64,000 nt of DNA from Flavobacteriales bacterium (GCA_016705545.1 JADIYA010000012.1:62001-126000); one strand, 5' to 3'. Counted from the stretch's first letter, positions 34,127 to 42,475 are shown. The notes: generated by a model from the letters alone, not told the origin. Numbers and translations are program-made.

Positions 34127-37100
34127 GACGGATCAAATGTATAGTCGTCGAGGGGCGTTTGCAAGCCTTCAACGCGATTTGTTACAGCCTGTTGCACAGG
34201 GAGTTCAATGAGCACAATGGTGCCTCTTTGCCGTTCGCTGGTTGTCTGCGACCGTTCCCTAGGGCCGTCAATCCGGATATCCGTCAATTCGAGCCGGCGT
34301 AGCACATCAGCCCTGCCCTTCGTGATCTCAATCCCGCGGGAAATGTGGTCGTTCTCAACCCCCGATTTCGCTCTTTGGCTCTGTTCCACGCCTATGCCAT
34401 CGTCCTCGATCCGAACCACTACCCTGCCCGGTTCAAGAGCGGATGCCGCCGTTATGGCTACGTGCCCCTGGCCCTCCATCGGCAGGATGCCATGCCAGAT
34501 GCTGTTCTCCACATAGGGCTGCAGCATCATGGCAGGCAAGCGCACCTGATTCGCATCAACTCCGGCATCCACGGTGATGGTGTACCTGAACTTGTCCTTG
34601 AAGCGCATGTGCTCAAGCTTCAGGTAGAGCTCTAGGCGCTCCAATTCCTCGGCAAGGGTGGTGGTGTCGCTCTGGCTGGCGTCCAGGTTCTTGCGGATCA
34701 GCTTCGCGAAACTGGTCAGATAGCGGCTGGCGGTGGCGCGGTCCTGACGATTGATGTGGAACTGGATGCTGTTGAGCGCATTGAACACGAAGTGGCGGTT
34801 CATGTTGGCATTGAGCGCTTGCTGCTCCAATTGGAGCATACGCGAGCGTAGCATCAGCTGGCGGGTCTTCTCGCGCCTTGCCCTGCGCGTCGCACGAATG
34901 CGATGGATGGCGTACGCGACGGAGACCATTGCTATCGCGCACAACGCGAAGAACCACCAACGAGCCCAGTAAGGCGGGTCGATGCGGAAGCTGAATGCGG
35001 CAGGCGCGCTCCACGGCCCATCGCCGGCGGCCGCGATCACTTCAAAGGTGTAGTGGCCATGCGGCAGGTTGCTGAAAGAGGCGAAGCGCGCATCGGTGGG
35101 CGGCAGCCAGTCCGGATCGAGGCCCACAAGGCGATAGCGGTAGCGCACCTCTTCCGGGCGCGCGAATGCCGTGGCCGAGTAGTCGAAGGTGAGGTAGTGC
35201 CGACGGTAGCCAACGTGCAGTCCGATCGGAAGGCCATCGGCATCGAGGCTGTCGCATTGGTCCTTCCAGAATGATGGCTGCAAGAATGAGCGGACACCAT
35301 GGATGCTGATTCCGGGTGCCGTCGGATTCGCGGCGTGAATGCCAGGAATTACTGACCCTTGGAAGAGCACCAACCCTGTTGCGCTGCCGAAGAGCATGCG
35401 GCCATGCGTCCAGGCGTGCGCCGAATTCAGGTTGAACTCGAGGCCGCGCAGGCCATCGCTCATGGTCACGTGCTGGCGTGCCGACGAATCCGCCAGGATA
35501 CTATCGGCATCGAACCGGAACAGGCCGTTGTTGGTGCCTGCCCAGATTCTCCCAGCCTCATCCGAACGCAGGAAGTTGATGTAATTCGATCCGAAGTCAT
35601 CCGCGAACCGGATGGTGCGGACGCCGCTCGGCAACAAGCAGGAGACACCATTGGCCGTGCCCACCCATGTGCGCTGTGCACGATCGCGGACCATGCAGAG
35701 TGCCGTATGGTCGCTCAGTCCCTCATCCATGCCCACGCGGGTGAAGCGACCCGCTCGAAAAGTGAAATAGCCATCGTCGCCCACCATCTCCAGACCATCA
35801 TCGGCGGCGGCCATGATCGCCCGCACGGAACGCTGAGGACCTTGATCACCTGTTTCGTGGCCGAACTGTCCGGTACCCGGATCGAATGAGAAGAGCCCTT
35901 CGCGCGTGCCGCACCAGATGCGCCCGGAGCTGTCTTGATGCAAGGCGAACACCCTCGACCCCGCCAACAGCGCATCGCCGCGCTGGCGCTGCACCACGCC
36001 GTTCACCACATGCGCCAAACCTTCGCTGGTGCCGAACCAGAGCGATCCATCGCGATCACGGAGGCCGCACCATACCGTGTTGTTCGGAAGGCCATCGAAG
36101 GTGGTGATCATGGCCATGCCGTCCATGCGGCAGATGCCATTATCGTAGGTGCCGAGCCAGAGGTCACCCTGGGCGTCGGCTGTGATGCTCATCACCAGGT
36201 CGCTGCAAAGGCCATCCTTCAACGTGAAGGTGACGAACCGATCACCCAGATACCGGAGCGCGCCTGCTCCGTCGGTCCCGAACCACAGGTTGCCCTCACG
36301 GTCCTGGTAAGCACATTGGATGTTGTCGTTCGGCAACCCTTGATGCACCGTGAAGGTCCGGAGGCGCTCTGCTTCGAGCATGTTCAGGCCCAGCTTCGAC
36401 CCGATCCACAAGCGGCCCATGTCGTCGCGCAGCAAGCAGCGCACGTTGTTCTGAAGCAGCCCGTTCTCCTCATCGTATTCCGCGAGCAAGGCGCCGTTCG
36501 CTGCCACGCGATAAAGACCGCTGCCAAGGGTGCCGACCCACCAACTGCCGTCTTCAGCCTCTGCCAAGGCGCTCACCAGCTTCGGTTCAGTGTCGCCCAC
36601 TTGAACCTCATTGCAACGGCCATCGGCGCAATGCAACAGGCCGGTGCGATGGCCTACGAGCAGGGAACCATCGTGCAAAAGCAGCATGGCACGCACGTTC
36701 GGTGCGCCGATCGGATACCCAGCCAAGATGTGCATGCCCTTCGTATCGCGGTGGTACACACCGCTGCCATCCGTTCCTATGTAGAGGTCTCCTCCAGGCG
36801 ACGCAGCAATGCTGAGCACACGTGCTGCACGATCACTGCCGGGCAAGCGCTCCTGTATCAACTTCTTCCCCTGGACGCGAACGATCGTATTGCCGGAGCC
36901 CAGCCAGAGGGTGCCTGCTGCATCAAGTGCGATGGCGCTCACCAAGGGGTCCGGCAGGCCGTCCTGCACAGAGCGGTTCTCGAACACAAGGCCATCGAAT
37001 CGGCTGGCTCCGCCCAAGGTGCCGAACCAGAGGAAGCCGTCAGCATCGTGGGCGATTGCCCGCACCTGGCTCTGCGCGAGGCCATCACGCGTAGTGACCT

Positions 37101-37173
37101 GCCTGAACGCATGCTGCTGCGCATCGCCCGCAGAAGCGGCGGCTATGGCAACAAGCAGGGCGCAGGCACGCAT
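34123..37173 (-). CDS. Reg_prop / Y_Y_Y sensor with LytS-type histidine kinase
   Basis: 1016 residues. Signal peptide (MRACALLVAIAAASAGDAQ), then two seven-blade Reg_prop propellers with blades such as DADGFLWFGTLGGASRFDG, REGNLWFGTDGAGAL and RDGSLWFGTSEGLAHV. A Y_Y_Y domain follows (YRYRLVGLDPDWLPPTDARF), one membrane helix (WWFFALCAIAMVSVAYAIH, near residue 740) and a coiled linker. The cytoplasmic part is a LytS-type kinase with MNRHFVFNALNSIQFHIN (phospho-accepting His) and GIGVEQSQ as part of the ATP-binding region. It is 12 bp after the LytTR regulator gene, its likely partner. A -7-like GAGATTTG overlaps the regulator's stop, so the sensor may also have its own promoter. Confidence 0.93.
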   Translation of the reverse strand: MRACALLVAIAAASAGDAQQHAFRQVTTRDGLAQSQVRAIAHDADGFLWFGTLGGASRFDGLVFENRSVQDGLPDPLVSAIALDAAGTLWLGSGNTIVRVQGKKLIQERLPGSDRAARVLSIAASPGGDLYIGTDGSGVYHRDTKGMHILAGYPIGAPNVRAMLLLHDGSLLVGHRTGLLHCADGRCNEVQVGDTEPKLVSALAEAEDGSWWVGTLGSGLYRVAANGALLAEYDEENGLLQNNVRCLLRDDMGRLWIGSKLGLNMLEAERLRTFTVHQGLPNDNIQCAYQDREGNLWFGTDGAGALRYLGDRFVTFTLKDGLCSDLVMSITADAQGDLWLGTYDNGICRMDGMAMITTFDGLPNNTVWCGLRDRDGSLWFGTSEGLAHVVNGVVQRQRGDALLAGSRVFALHQDSSGRIWCGTREGLFSFDPGTGQFGHETGDQGPQRSVRAIMAAADDGLEMVGDDGYFTFRAGRFTRVGMDEGLSDHTALCMVRDRAQRTWVGTANGVSCLLPSGVRTIRFADDFGSNYINFLRSDEAGRIWAGTNNGLFRFDADSILADSSARQHVTMSDGLRGLEFNLNSAHAWTHGRMLFGSATGLVLFQGSVIPGIHAANPTAPGISIHGVRSFLQPSFWKDQCDSLDADGLPIGLHVGYRRHYLTFDYSATAFARPEEVRYRYRLVGLDPDWLPPTDARFASFSNLPHGHYTFEVIAAAGDGPWSAPAAFSFRIDPPYWARWWFFALCAIAMVSVAYAIHRIRATRRARREKTRQLMLRSRMLQLEQQALNANMNRHFVFNALNSIQFHINRQDRATASRYLTSFAKLIRKNLDASQSDTTTLAEELERLELYLKLEHMRFKDKFRYTITVDAGVDANQVRLPAMMLQPYVENSIWHGILPMEGQGHVAITAASALEPGRVVVRIEDDGIGVEQSQRAKSGVENDHISRGIEITKGRADVLRRLELTDIRIDGPRERSQTTSERQRGTIVLIELPVQQAVTNRVEGLQTPLDDYTFDPS
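34134..34141 (-). promoter_or_regulatory. Consensus -7 box TACATTTG of the small lipoprotein
   Basis: Perfect TAnnTTTG located inside the last codons of the sensor kinase, seven bases before ATG 34126. Confidence 0.55.
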
Positions 37174-37185
37174 CGCCCGCAAATC

Positions 37186-37938
37186 TCAGAACGTATTGAT
37201 CAATCCGAGGAAATCGGGCAAACGCCGGCGCGATACGGGGATCATGGTGCCATTGTCGAGCATGGCCATGTTGCCTTCCGTACGGCTAAAGCCCTTCAGG
37301 TGCTCGAGGTTGATGATGTACGACTTGTGGACGCGGAAGAAGGTCTTTGGGTCCAGGTTGTCCTCGAACACCCGGATGTGCTTGCTGCTCACGCTGCGTT
37401 TGCCGTCTTTCATGTGCACGGTGGTGTAGCTGTCGTTGGCCTCCAGGTACATGATGTCCTCCTGTTTCAGCAGCACCAGGCCATCGCGACCGGGGATGGC
37501 CACTCGCGTGCTCAGGGGCGAGGCAGGATCTTTCATGAGCGCCGCGATTGCCGAGGGCTGGTTGCCATTGAGCTCGCCGGCGGCTTTCGCCATTTTCTTC
37601 ACTGCGCGTTCCAGTTCCTCGTGGTCGATGGGCTTCTCCAAGTAATCGAGCGCATTCTCCTTGAAGGCTTTGAGCGCGTATTCATCATAGGCCGTGGTGA
37701 AGACCACTGGCAGATCGAGCTCCGCGATGGAGGCCAGCAGCTGGAAGCCATCCTCGCCGGGCATCTTGATATCGAGGAAGAGCGCATTGGGCTGCAGCTC
37801 CTCGATGCGCTGCCGGGCCTCGGCAGCGCTCCCCGCTTGTCCAACCACCTGCACCTCGGGGCAATGCTCCTCAAGCATCATGCGGAGGTTCTCCCGGGCA
37901 TCGGCCTCATCATCCACGATCAGCGCGCGCAGTGACAT
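37186..37938 (-). CDS. LytTR family response regulator
   Basis: 250 residues. Receiver domain with ALIVDDEADARENL (acidic pocket), NALFLDIKMPGEDGF (phospho-Asp) and YLEKPIDHEEL (conserved Lys). C-terminal LytTR DNA-binding domain (IMYLEANDSYTTVHMKDGK, FFRVHKSYIINLEHLKGF, IPVSRRRLPDFLGL). Partner of the sensor kinase just downstream. ATG 37938 is used; the open frame to 38226 is non-coding leader. A -7-like TATCTTTT about 20 nt before the start is plausible. Confidence 0.95.
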   Translation of the reverse strand: MSLRALIVDDEADARENLRMMLEEHCPEVQVVGQAGSAAEARQRIEELQPNALFLDIKMPGEDGFQLLASIAELDLPVVFTTAYDEYALKAFKENALDYLEKPIDHEELERAVKKMAKAAGELNGNQPSAIAALMKDPASPLSTRVAIPGRDGLVLLKQEDIMYLEANDSYTTVHMKDGKRSVSSKHIRVFEDNLDPKTFFRVHKSYIINLEHLKGFSRTEGNMAMLDNGTMIPVSRRRLPDFLGLINTF

Positions 37939-38361
37939 GGTGTTCTGGTTTGGCGAAAAGATAGACTGAAGGAGCCATGCGGAAGTCGATCGCCAGCCTT
38001 CGGCGGGGATCGGGCGAGCAACGGCGAACGCATCATCCGTCGCGCTGCGCCCATCTCCCGCTTCGCAACGCGCATGGCCTGATCGGCGCATTGGACGTAT
38101 CCTCCGCTCACTTGACTGGCTTCGCCGCTCCTCGTTCATCACCTCCGCAACGCGCTGCCCCAGGATAGCTTGGTGCCACGAACGCAGTAAAACCCTTCGT
38201 TGCCATGCGTACCGAAAGCACTTCACTCTGGATTTTCAACGATCAGGGCAGCTAGCCTGCCCATGGGATAGGGTTTGGTTTTGGTTTGGTGGTGGAAGGC
38301 CCGGTCGGCGAGAGCTGATCGGGCCTTCGGCCTTCAGGAACCTGCTGGGACCTGTTGGCGT
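37939..38361. other. Long intergenic region
   Basis: 423 bp between divergent transcription units. Near 37939 it holds the leader and likely promoter of the LytTR regulator on the minus strand. From about 38060 to 38250 I see no coding bias or conserved motif. A strong hairpin is at 38296-38327, preceded by a GT-rich stretch (GGTTTGGTTTTGGTTTGG) on the plus strand. Confidence 0.5.
38296..38327. terminator. Strong hairpin AAGGCCCGGTC / GATCGGGCCTT
   Basis: An 11-bp stem with one G-T pair and a 10-nt loop (GGCGAGAGCT). There is no U-run downstream (TCGGCC follows). It lies 35 bp upstream of the small gene at 38362 and could be a leader structure, or a terminator for a lost upstream gene. Confidence 0.4.
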
Positions 38362-38643
38362 ATGAAGCCCCTCTTCCACCCTGTCATGGCCAACCAGCCC
38401 CTCGAGCTCCGCTTGCGCATCGACCAGATCGAGCGCCTGCTCATGTTCGATTACGAGCCCGGCACCGAGGGCGCGCTATTCGATATCTGCGATGCCAGCG
38501 GCCACATCGTGAAGTCCGGCGATGTGCGCGGCCCCGTGACCCGCGTGCGTATCACAGACCTGCAGGGTGCGGACTACTACCTGATGGTGCTCGATGGGGA
38601 GACCTCCGCCGTGCAGCCCTTCCAACTCCGCCGCGTCGCTTGA
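38362..38643 (+). CDS. Small protein resembling an isolated T9SS sorting-domain fold
   Basis: 93 residues (or 85 from ATG 38386). No signal peptide. The order ALFDICDASGHIVKSGDVRG, RVRITDLQGADYYLMVLDGE, PFQLRRVA follows the beta-strand plan of T9SS type A sorting domains (VYDASGRLV, ISGLPAGVYFVRV, RFVK), but stands alone without cargo or export signal. Codons have G or C in the third position almost throughout, supporting coding. Function unknown. Confidence 0.6.
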   Translation: MKPLFHPVMANQPLELRLRIDQIERLLMFDYEPGTEGALFDICDASGHIVKSGDVRGPVTRVRITDLQGADYYLMVLDGETSAVQPFQLRRVA

Positions 38644-38810
38644 CCTCCTCCACGCCGATCATCCCGTCGTACCGCGGCCTCACCATCGCTGGCAATGTGC
38701 TGGAGAAGGATGAGCAGGGCGAGGTGCATCATGCCCTCGTGACCGATACCACGCGGCCCGATGAGGTGGTGGTGGTGTACGTGCTTCGCAAGGCCATTTT
38801 GTCTCATTGA
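38640..38810 (+). CDS. Small hypothetical protein, TTG start overlapping upstream stop
   Basis: 56 residues beginning with TTG 38640, which overlaps the TGA of the preceding gene (TTGA), so it could be made by translational coupling. The sequence IIPSYRGLTIAGNVLEKDEQ and DEVVVVYVLRKA has strong G/C third-position bias over its whole length, as expected for coding here. No homologous family recognised. A shorter protein or the remnant of a longer gene are alternatives. Confidence 0.45.
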   Translation: MTSSTPIIPSYRGLTIAGNVLEKDEQGEVHHALVTDTTRPDEVVVVYVLRKAILSH

Positions 38811-39024
38811 TATCGGCCGCCGGCCGTATCGCGCTTCAACAGCGCATTCAGACCGACCCCAATAGCATCGACGCTCGCTTGCGAATGGCGCTTAGATCTA
38901 CGGGGCTGTCGCTCGGAATGCAAGGTTCACGGGGCGCATCGTGAAGGAGTAGTCGCAAGATCCCGGCGTGAACGACTGCCCCTCGAACGCTTCGAGAGGC
39001 AGACATGCATGAAGTTCAATCCGG

Positions 39025-39363
39025 CTAGGCGGTCGTTTGCGGGCGCGCCGCAGGCCGCAGCTGGGTGGCCAGCACCCATGCAACGGTAGCGATCATGCCG
39101 AGCATCAAGAGTACGTTCGCTCCTGGCCAGTGCAGGGTCTTGAACATCATGCCGCACAACGCCGTGACGATCGCTGGGGCGAACCAGGCCGGCTTGCTGA
39201 TTTCGATGGTCCATTGACCGCCCCGACGAGCCATACGAAGCGCAACAGCCACGGCGGTGAGCAGCGAACTGAACAGCATGATGTAGCCCGCTCCTGGCCA
39301 ATGAAGGGTCTTGAACAGTACGCCGAGAATGAGGCCGGCCAATCCTAATGCGCGCAGGTTCAT
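39025..39363 (-). CDS. GldL-like four-helix membrane protein with internal duplication
   Basis: 112 residues with four predicted membrane helices. The motif LFKTLHWPGA occurs at residues about 16-25 and FKTLHWPGA again at about 74-82, each followed by a hydrophobic helix. GldL, the proton-powered motor protein of T9SS and gliding, carries the related GALFKIxHWPGA sequence in its N-terminal helices, so this is a small GldL_N-type protein with two copies and no cytoplasmic tail. Not in a gld operon. No function can be assigned. Confidence 0.7.
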   Translation of the reverse strand: MNLRALGLAGLILGVLFKTLHWPGAGYIMLFSSLLTAVAVALRMARRGGQWTIEISKPAWFAPAIVTALCGMMFKTLHWPGANVLLMLGMIATVAWVLATQLRPAARPQTTA

Positions 39364-39464
39364 GGTGGTGTGGTTTGAAAGCTGAATGCCCGCACCAGGC
39401 TCAAGTAACGCCTAGCCCGTTTGGGACCCATGGCCATTGCCCCGCCCCTCGGGGTTGAATCGAC

Positions 39465-40769
39465 CTAGACCGTCACTGCTCTGCGGCTCATCATCTCCTC
39501 CACCGCATCCGCCTCCACGGGGATGTCGGCGAACAGATCGATCGGAGTATCGCGCGTGGTGAGGATGTTGTTCTCCAGGCGGATGCCCAGCTTCTCCTCG
39601 CGGATGTAGATGCCCGGCTCCACGGTGAAGACCATGTCCGGCTGGATCATCTCGTTCCACAGGCCCACGTCGTGCACATCGAGGCCCAGGAAGTGGCTGG
39701 TGCCGTGCATGAAGTACTTCTTGTAGAGCGGCTTCTCGGGATCCTGCTTCGCCACATCGATCTTGTCCAGCAGCCCGAGGCCGATCAATTCGCTCTCCAT
39801 GATCTTGCCCACTTCCTTGTGGTAGTCGGCGAGCATCGTACCGGGGCGCAGCAATTGCGTGGCCTCGTTCTTCACGCGCAGTACCGCGTTGTACACATCG
39901 CGCTGGCGTTTGGTGAAGCGGCCGTTCACTGGCACGCAGCGCGTCAGGTCGCTCGCATAGCCGCCGTACTCGCAGCCGAAGTCCATCAGGATCACATCGC
40001 CGTCATTGCAAACTTGGTCATTGGTGATGTAGTGCAGCACGCAGGCGTTGTAGCCGCTGGCGATGATCGGCGTGTAGGCATGCCCGCGCGAACCGTTGCG
40101 CAGGAACTCGTGCGTGATCTCCGCCTCAATTTCATACTCCTTCACACCTGGCTTCACGAAACCGCACACGCGCTCGAAGGCCTTGCCCGTGATCGCGATC
40201 GCGCGTTGGATCTGCGCGACTTCCTCCGCCGTCTTGCGGCTGCGGATGCGGTGCATGATCGGCGCGCTGCGCTTCACGCTGTGCAGCGGGTATTGCGCGC
40301 GCAGCTCCTTGTTCTTGCGCTCCTCGCGTGTCTCCACCTCGTTGCCTTGGCGCAGGTGCTCGTTGCTGTTCAGGTACAGATGCTCGCATTGCGGCACCAG
40401 CCGCTTGATCGTCGCCTCGTAGCTCGTGGTCCACAACACGGTGGGGATGCCGCTCAACTCCGTCGCTTCTTTCTGCGAAAACTTGGCACCCTCCCATATC
40501 GCCAGCAGTTCGCTCGTCTCGCGCACGAAGAGGATCTCGCGGTCCTTCGGGTCCATCGCGTCGGGGAAGAGCAGCAGGATCGTCTCCTCCTGGTCTATGC
40601 CGCTGAGGTAGAAGATGTCGCTGGCCTGCTTGAAGGGCAACGAGCCATCGGCGCTCGTGGGCATGATGTCGTTGCTGTGGAACACGGCCAGGCCGCCTTT
40701 CTCCATGGCTTGGCGGAAACGGGCGCGGTGCTCGCGGTAGGTGGCGGCGGAAAGGGGCTGGTAACGCAT
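39465..40769 (-). CDS. pepP: Xaa-Pro aminopeptidase (aminopeptidase P)
   Basis: 434 residues. Removes N-terminal residues next to proline, using two Mn ions. Creatinase fold: metal ligands in ILMDFGCEYGGYASDLTR (two Asp), HGTSHFLGLDVHDVG (His), FTVEPGIYI and IRLENNILTT (two Glu). ATG 40769 gives MRYQPLSAATYREHR, a normal aminopeptidase P N-terminus, and follows the -7 box TACATTCG by four bases. The open frame to 40859 enters a repeat element and is not coding. Confidence 0.96.
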   Translation of the reverse strand: MRYQPLSAATYREHRARFRQAMEKGGLAVFHSNDIMPTSADGSLPFKQASDIFYLSGIDQEETILLLFPDAMDPKDREILFVRETSELLAIWEGAKFSQKEATELSGIPTVLWTTSYEATIKRLVPQCEHLYLNSNEHLRQGNEVETREERKNKELRAQYPLHSVKRSAPIMHRIRSRKTAEEVAQIQRAIAITGKAFERVCGFVKPGVKEYEIEAEITHEFLRNGSRGHAYTPIIASGYNACVLHYITNDQVCNDGDVILMDFGCEYGGYASDLTRCVPVNGRFTKRQRDVYNAVLRVKNEATQLLRPGTMLADYHKEVGKIMESELIGLGLLDKIDVAKQDPEKPLYKKYFMHGTSHFLGLDVHDVGLWNEMIQPDMVFTVEPGIYIREEKLGIRLENNILTTRDTPIDLFADIPVEADAVEEMMSRRAVTV

Positions 40770-40773
40770 GATG

Positions 40774-40781
40774 CGAATGTA
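40774..40781 (-). promoter_or_regulatory. -7 box TACATTCG of pepP
   Basis: Four bases (CATC) before ATG 40769 on the minus strand, one of the tightest spacings in the window; a leaderless transcript is expected. Confidence 0.5.
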
Positions 40782-40790
40782 GTGGAGCGA

Positions 40791-40875
40791 AATGTGAGGT
40801 GTGACATGTGAGTGGTGAAGTGTGAGTGGCGCCACCACACCCACGACCTCCGCAATCACACCTCACACCTTTCAT
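40791..40875. repeat. Inverted word-repeat element 4, upstream of pepP (word TGTGAGG)
   Basis: The left part contains GTGAGGTGTGA (40794-40804), followed by further GTGAG words. The right part contains its exact 11-bp complement TCACACCTCAC (40856-40866). Same build as the dnaE elements, with its own word. Immediately upstream of the pepP promoter. Confidence 0.65.
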
Positions 40876-40882
40876 GGGGTTA

Positions 40883-40967
40883 GGGCGTGCCGGCGCCAAA
40901 TGCGCGCCGTCGGGCTATTCGCAGCAGTCCTCGCTGCGCTGCGGGCTACTTGCTGCTATCCCTCACG
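40883..40967 (-). repeat. Intergenic structured repeat, copy 2
   Basis: On the plus strand it reads GGGCGTGC ... GTCGGGCTATTCGC ... GCTGCTATCCCTCACG. It has a hairpin CGGCGC/GCGCCG (loop CAAATGC) and a second stem GCAGCAGTCC/GGGCTACTTGCTGC. Same family as 23048-23193, in the opposite orientation. I recall this GGGCTATTCGC ... ATCCCTCACG sequence type as common between Bacteroidota genes. Confidence 0.65.
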
Positions 40968-40982
40968 TGAATTGCCGCTTGT

Positions 40983-41971
40983 TCAAGGCAAGTGAAACAC
41001 TTTCATTGGCGCGAGCTGTTCGTCGCCACAACGACCCCGTAGCACAAACAGCCCAGCCGGCAATTGACTTACATCGAGATCGATTTTGTTAGCGCTTGGC
41101 AGCATCACGTTGTAGCACAATCTGCCTGTTGCATCAAGAAGTTCAAGATCGATAGGCTGCCTTGCGTGCTGCGAGGATGATATCGAAAGGACAGTTGAGA
41201 CAGGGTTCGGCCAAGCATTGAATAGCGGACTATCAAACTCCCTAAAGCCCGAGACCAACGCACAGTCCGATGGGTCGTACGAAACGCAAACCTCATCTAT
41301 GTATACATAGGCTCCTGGCCACGTACCGCTGGGCTCAAGTACTAGTTGGTTAATCAAGGAGTCGCTGAAGAAGTTCCCGAGAACTAACCACTGATAGGAC
41401 GAATCCGGTGTATACGTCCCGCTGACAGTAACCCAGTTCAGAGTGTCTGTGAGAGGAGTGGATAAGTACAACGCTGCGGAATTGGGTAGTGGGAATGAGT
41501 TGTTCTCATAGAACGGTATCATGGAGAAGCGCATACCTATGCCTTCGGATGTGAGTTGTGGCCTCAACTGGTTGCCGGGTCCATTGCCAAGAACATTCAC
41601 TGCGGGTGCTGCTTTGAAAGACAAGTAAACTGGTGTGCCGACCGCGAGCGGCGTGGACAATTGAACAGCGAGATACTCCTTATGTCGTCAAAGAAGCCAT
41701 CCTCGAGCGTCATAATTCCCGCGTACGCATCCCCATGGGCAGATTGTTGAAACCCACAAACATTCCTCGGCACTCCAACGAACTGGAGCGTATCGCATGC
41801 ATTGAAGTAGTCCGGCGACCCCCGGAACGATTGCCAGTCCAAGGCACGTGACATCTGCGCAAGGAAATCCGGGCACAGGCTGTAGCCCTCGAAGTCTGGG
41901 TTAGGAACAAGGTTTTGTCCCATCAGCGTGCAGGAAGCAACGACGACCAACGAGGTTGTAAGGGACCGCAT
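40983..41971 (-). pseudogene. Secreted T9SS type A protein, frameshifted
   Basis: Two frames together make one protein of about 330 residues. The first frame, from ATG 41971, has a signal peptide (TTSLVVVASCTLMGQ) and NLVPNPDFEGYSLCPDFLAQ, a common start of Bacteroidota secreted proteins. It shifts near 41678-41679: DDIR continues in the next frame as EYLAVQLSTPLAVGTPVYL, followed by a carbohydrate-binding-like domain and a C-terminal sorting domain (NAWPNPVSTVLSISSS ... LPAGLFVLRGRCGDE). A single missing G in ATAAGGAG explains it. The gene is visibly less GC-rich than its neighbours, which may mean transfer. Real mutation or sequencing error cannot be told apart here. Confidence 0.75.
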
Positions 41972-42032
41972 GTCAGTCGCCAAGTTAGGTGCTGCCCATT
42001 GCTCGAGTGCGCCCACGCAATCCTTGTACGGC

Positions 42033-42040
42033 TACCTTAG
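42033..42040 (+). promoter_or_regulatory. -7-like box TACCTTAG
   Basis: Five bases (TCCTG) before ATG 42046 of the DUF1801 gene. Confidence 0.4.
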
Positions 42041-42045
42041 TCCTG

Positions 42046-42471
42046 ATGCCCCCCAAACCCAACAAGACCCGCGCCACCACGGCCAGCGTCGATGCCTTCA
42101 TCGACAAGCAATCGAAGGAGGAAGTGCGCGACGATTGCCGTGCGCTGATGAAGCTGATGCACGAACTCACCGGCACGGAGCCGTACATGTATGGTCCTTC
42201 GATCGTGGGCTACGGCACCTACCACTACAAGTACGCCAGCGGCCACGAGGGCGATGCGCCGTTGGCGGCGTTCAGCCCGCGCAAGCCGGAACTGGTGATC
42301 TACCTCGGCGAAGAGGCGCAGGAGCCAGAGTTGCTCGCCAAGCTGGGCAAGCATCGGGCTACCAAAGGCTGCTTGTATGTGAAGCGGTTGGCCGACATCG
42401 ACCTGAGGGTGCTGAGGACGATGATCACAAAGTCGATCGCGGCCACGCGGAAGGCTTATCCGCAGCGCTGA
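42046..42471 (+). CDS. DUF1801 domain protein
   Basis: 141 residues. VDAFIDKQSKEEVRDDCRAL, MYGPSIVGYGTYHYKYASGHEGD, AFSPRKPELVIYL and KGCLYVKRLADIDLRVL follow the DUF1801 (YdhG-like) family, small cytoplasmic proteins whose role is not established; frataxin-like fold has been proposed for relatives. ATG 42046 is preferred because it gives the family N-terminus and follows a -7-like box by five bases. Convergent with the NYN-domain gene, four bases apart. Confidence 0.88.
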   Translation: MPPKPNKTRATTASVDAFIDKQSKEEVRDDCRALMKLMHELTGTEPYMYGPSIVGYGTYHYKYASGHEGDAPLAAFSPRKPELVIYLGEEAQEPELLAKLGKHRATKGCLYVKRLADIDLRVLRTMITKSIAATRKAYPQR

Positions 42472-42475
42472 AGGC

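Noticed and set aside
35935..37935. Plus-strand open frame of 666 codons opposite the sensor kinase and regulator
   Set aside because: Spans two unrelated real genes in antisense; composition artefact of GC-rich codons.
38811..39024. Possible gene or RNA after the 56-residue frame
   Set aside because: Contains only an imperfect hairpin (GATATCGGCC/GGCCGTATC, about 38816-38830) and no coding bias or RNA family signature.
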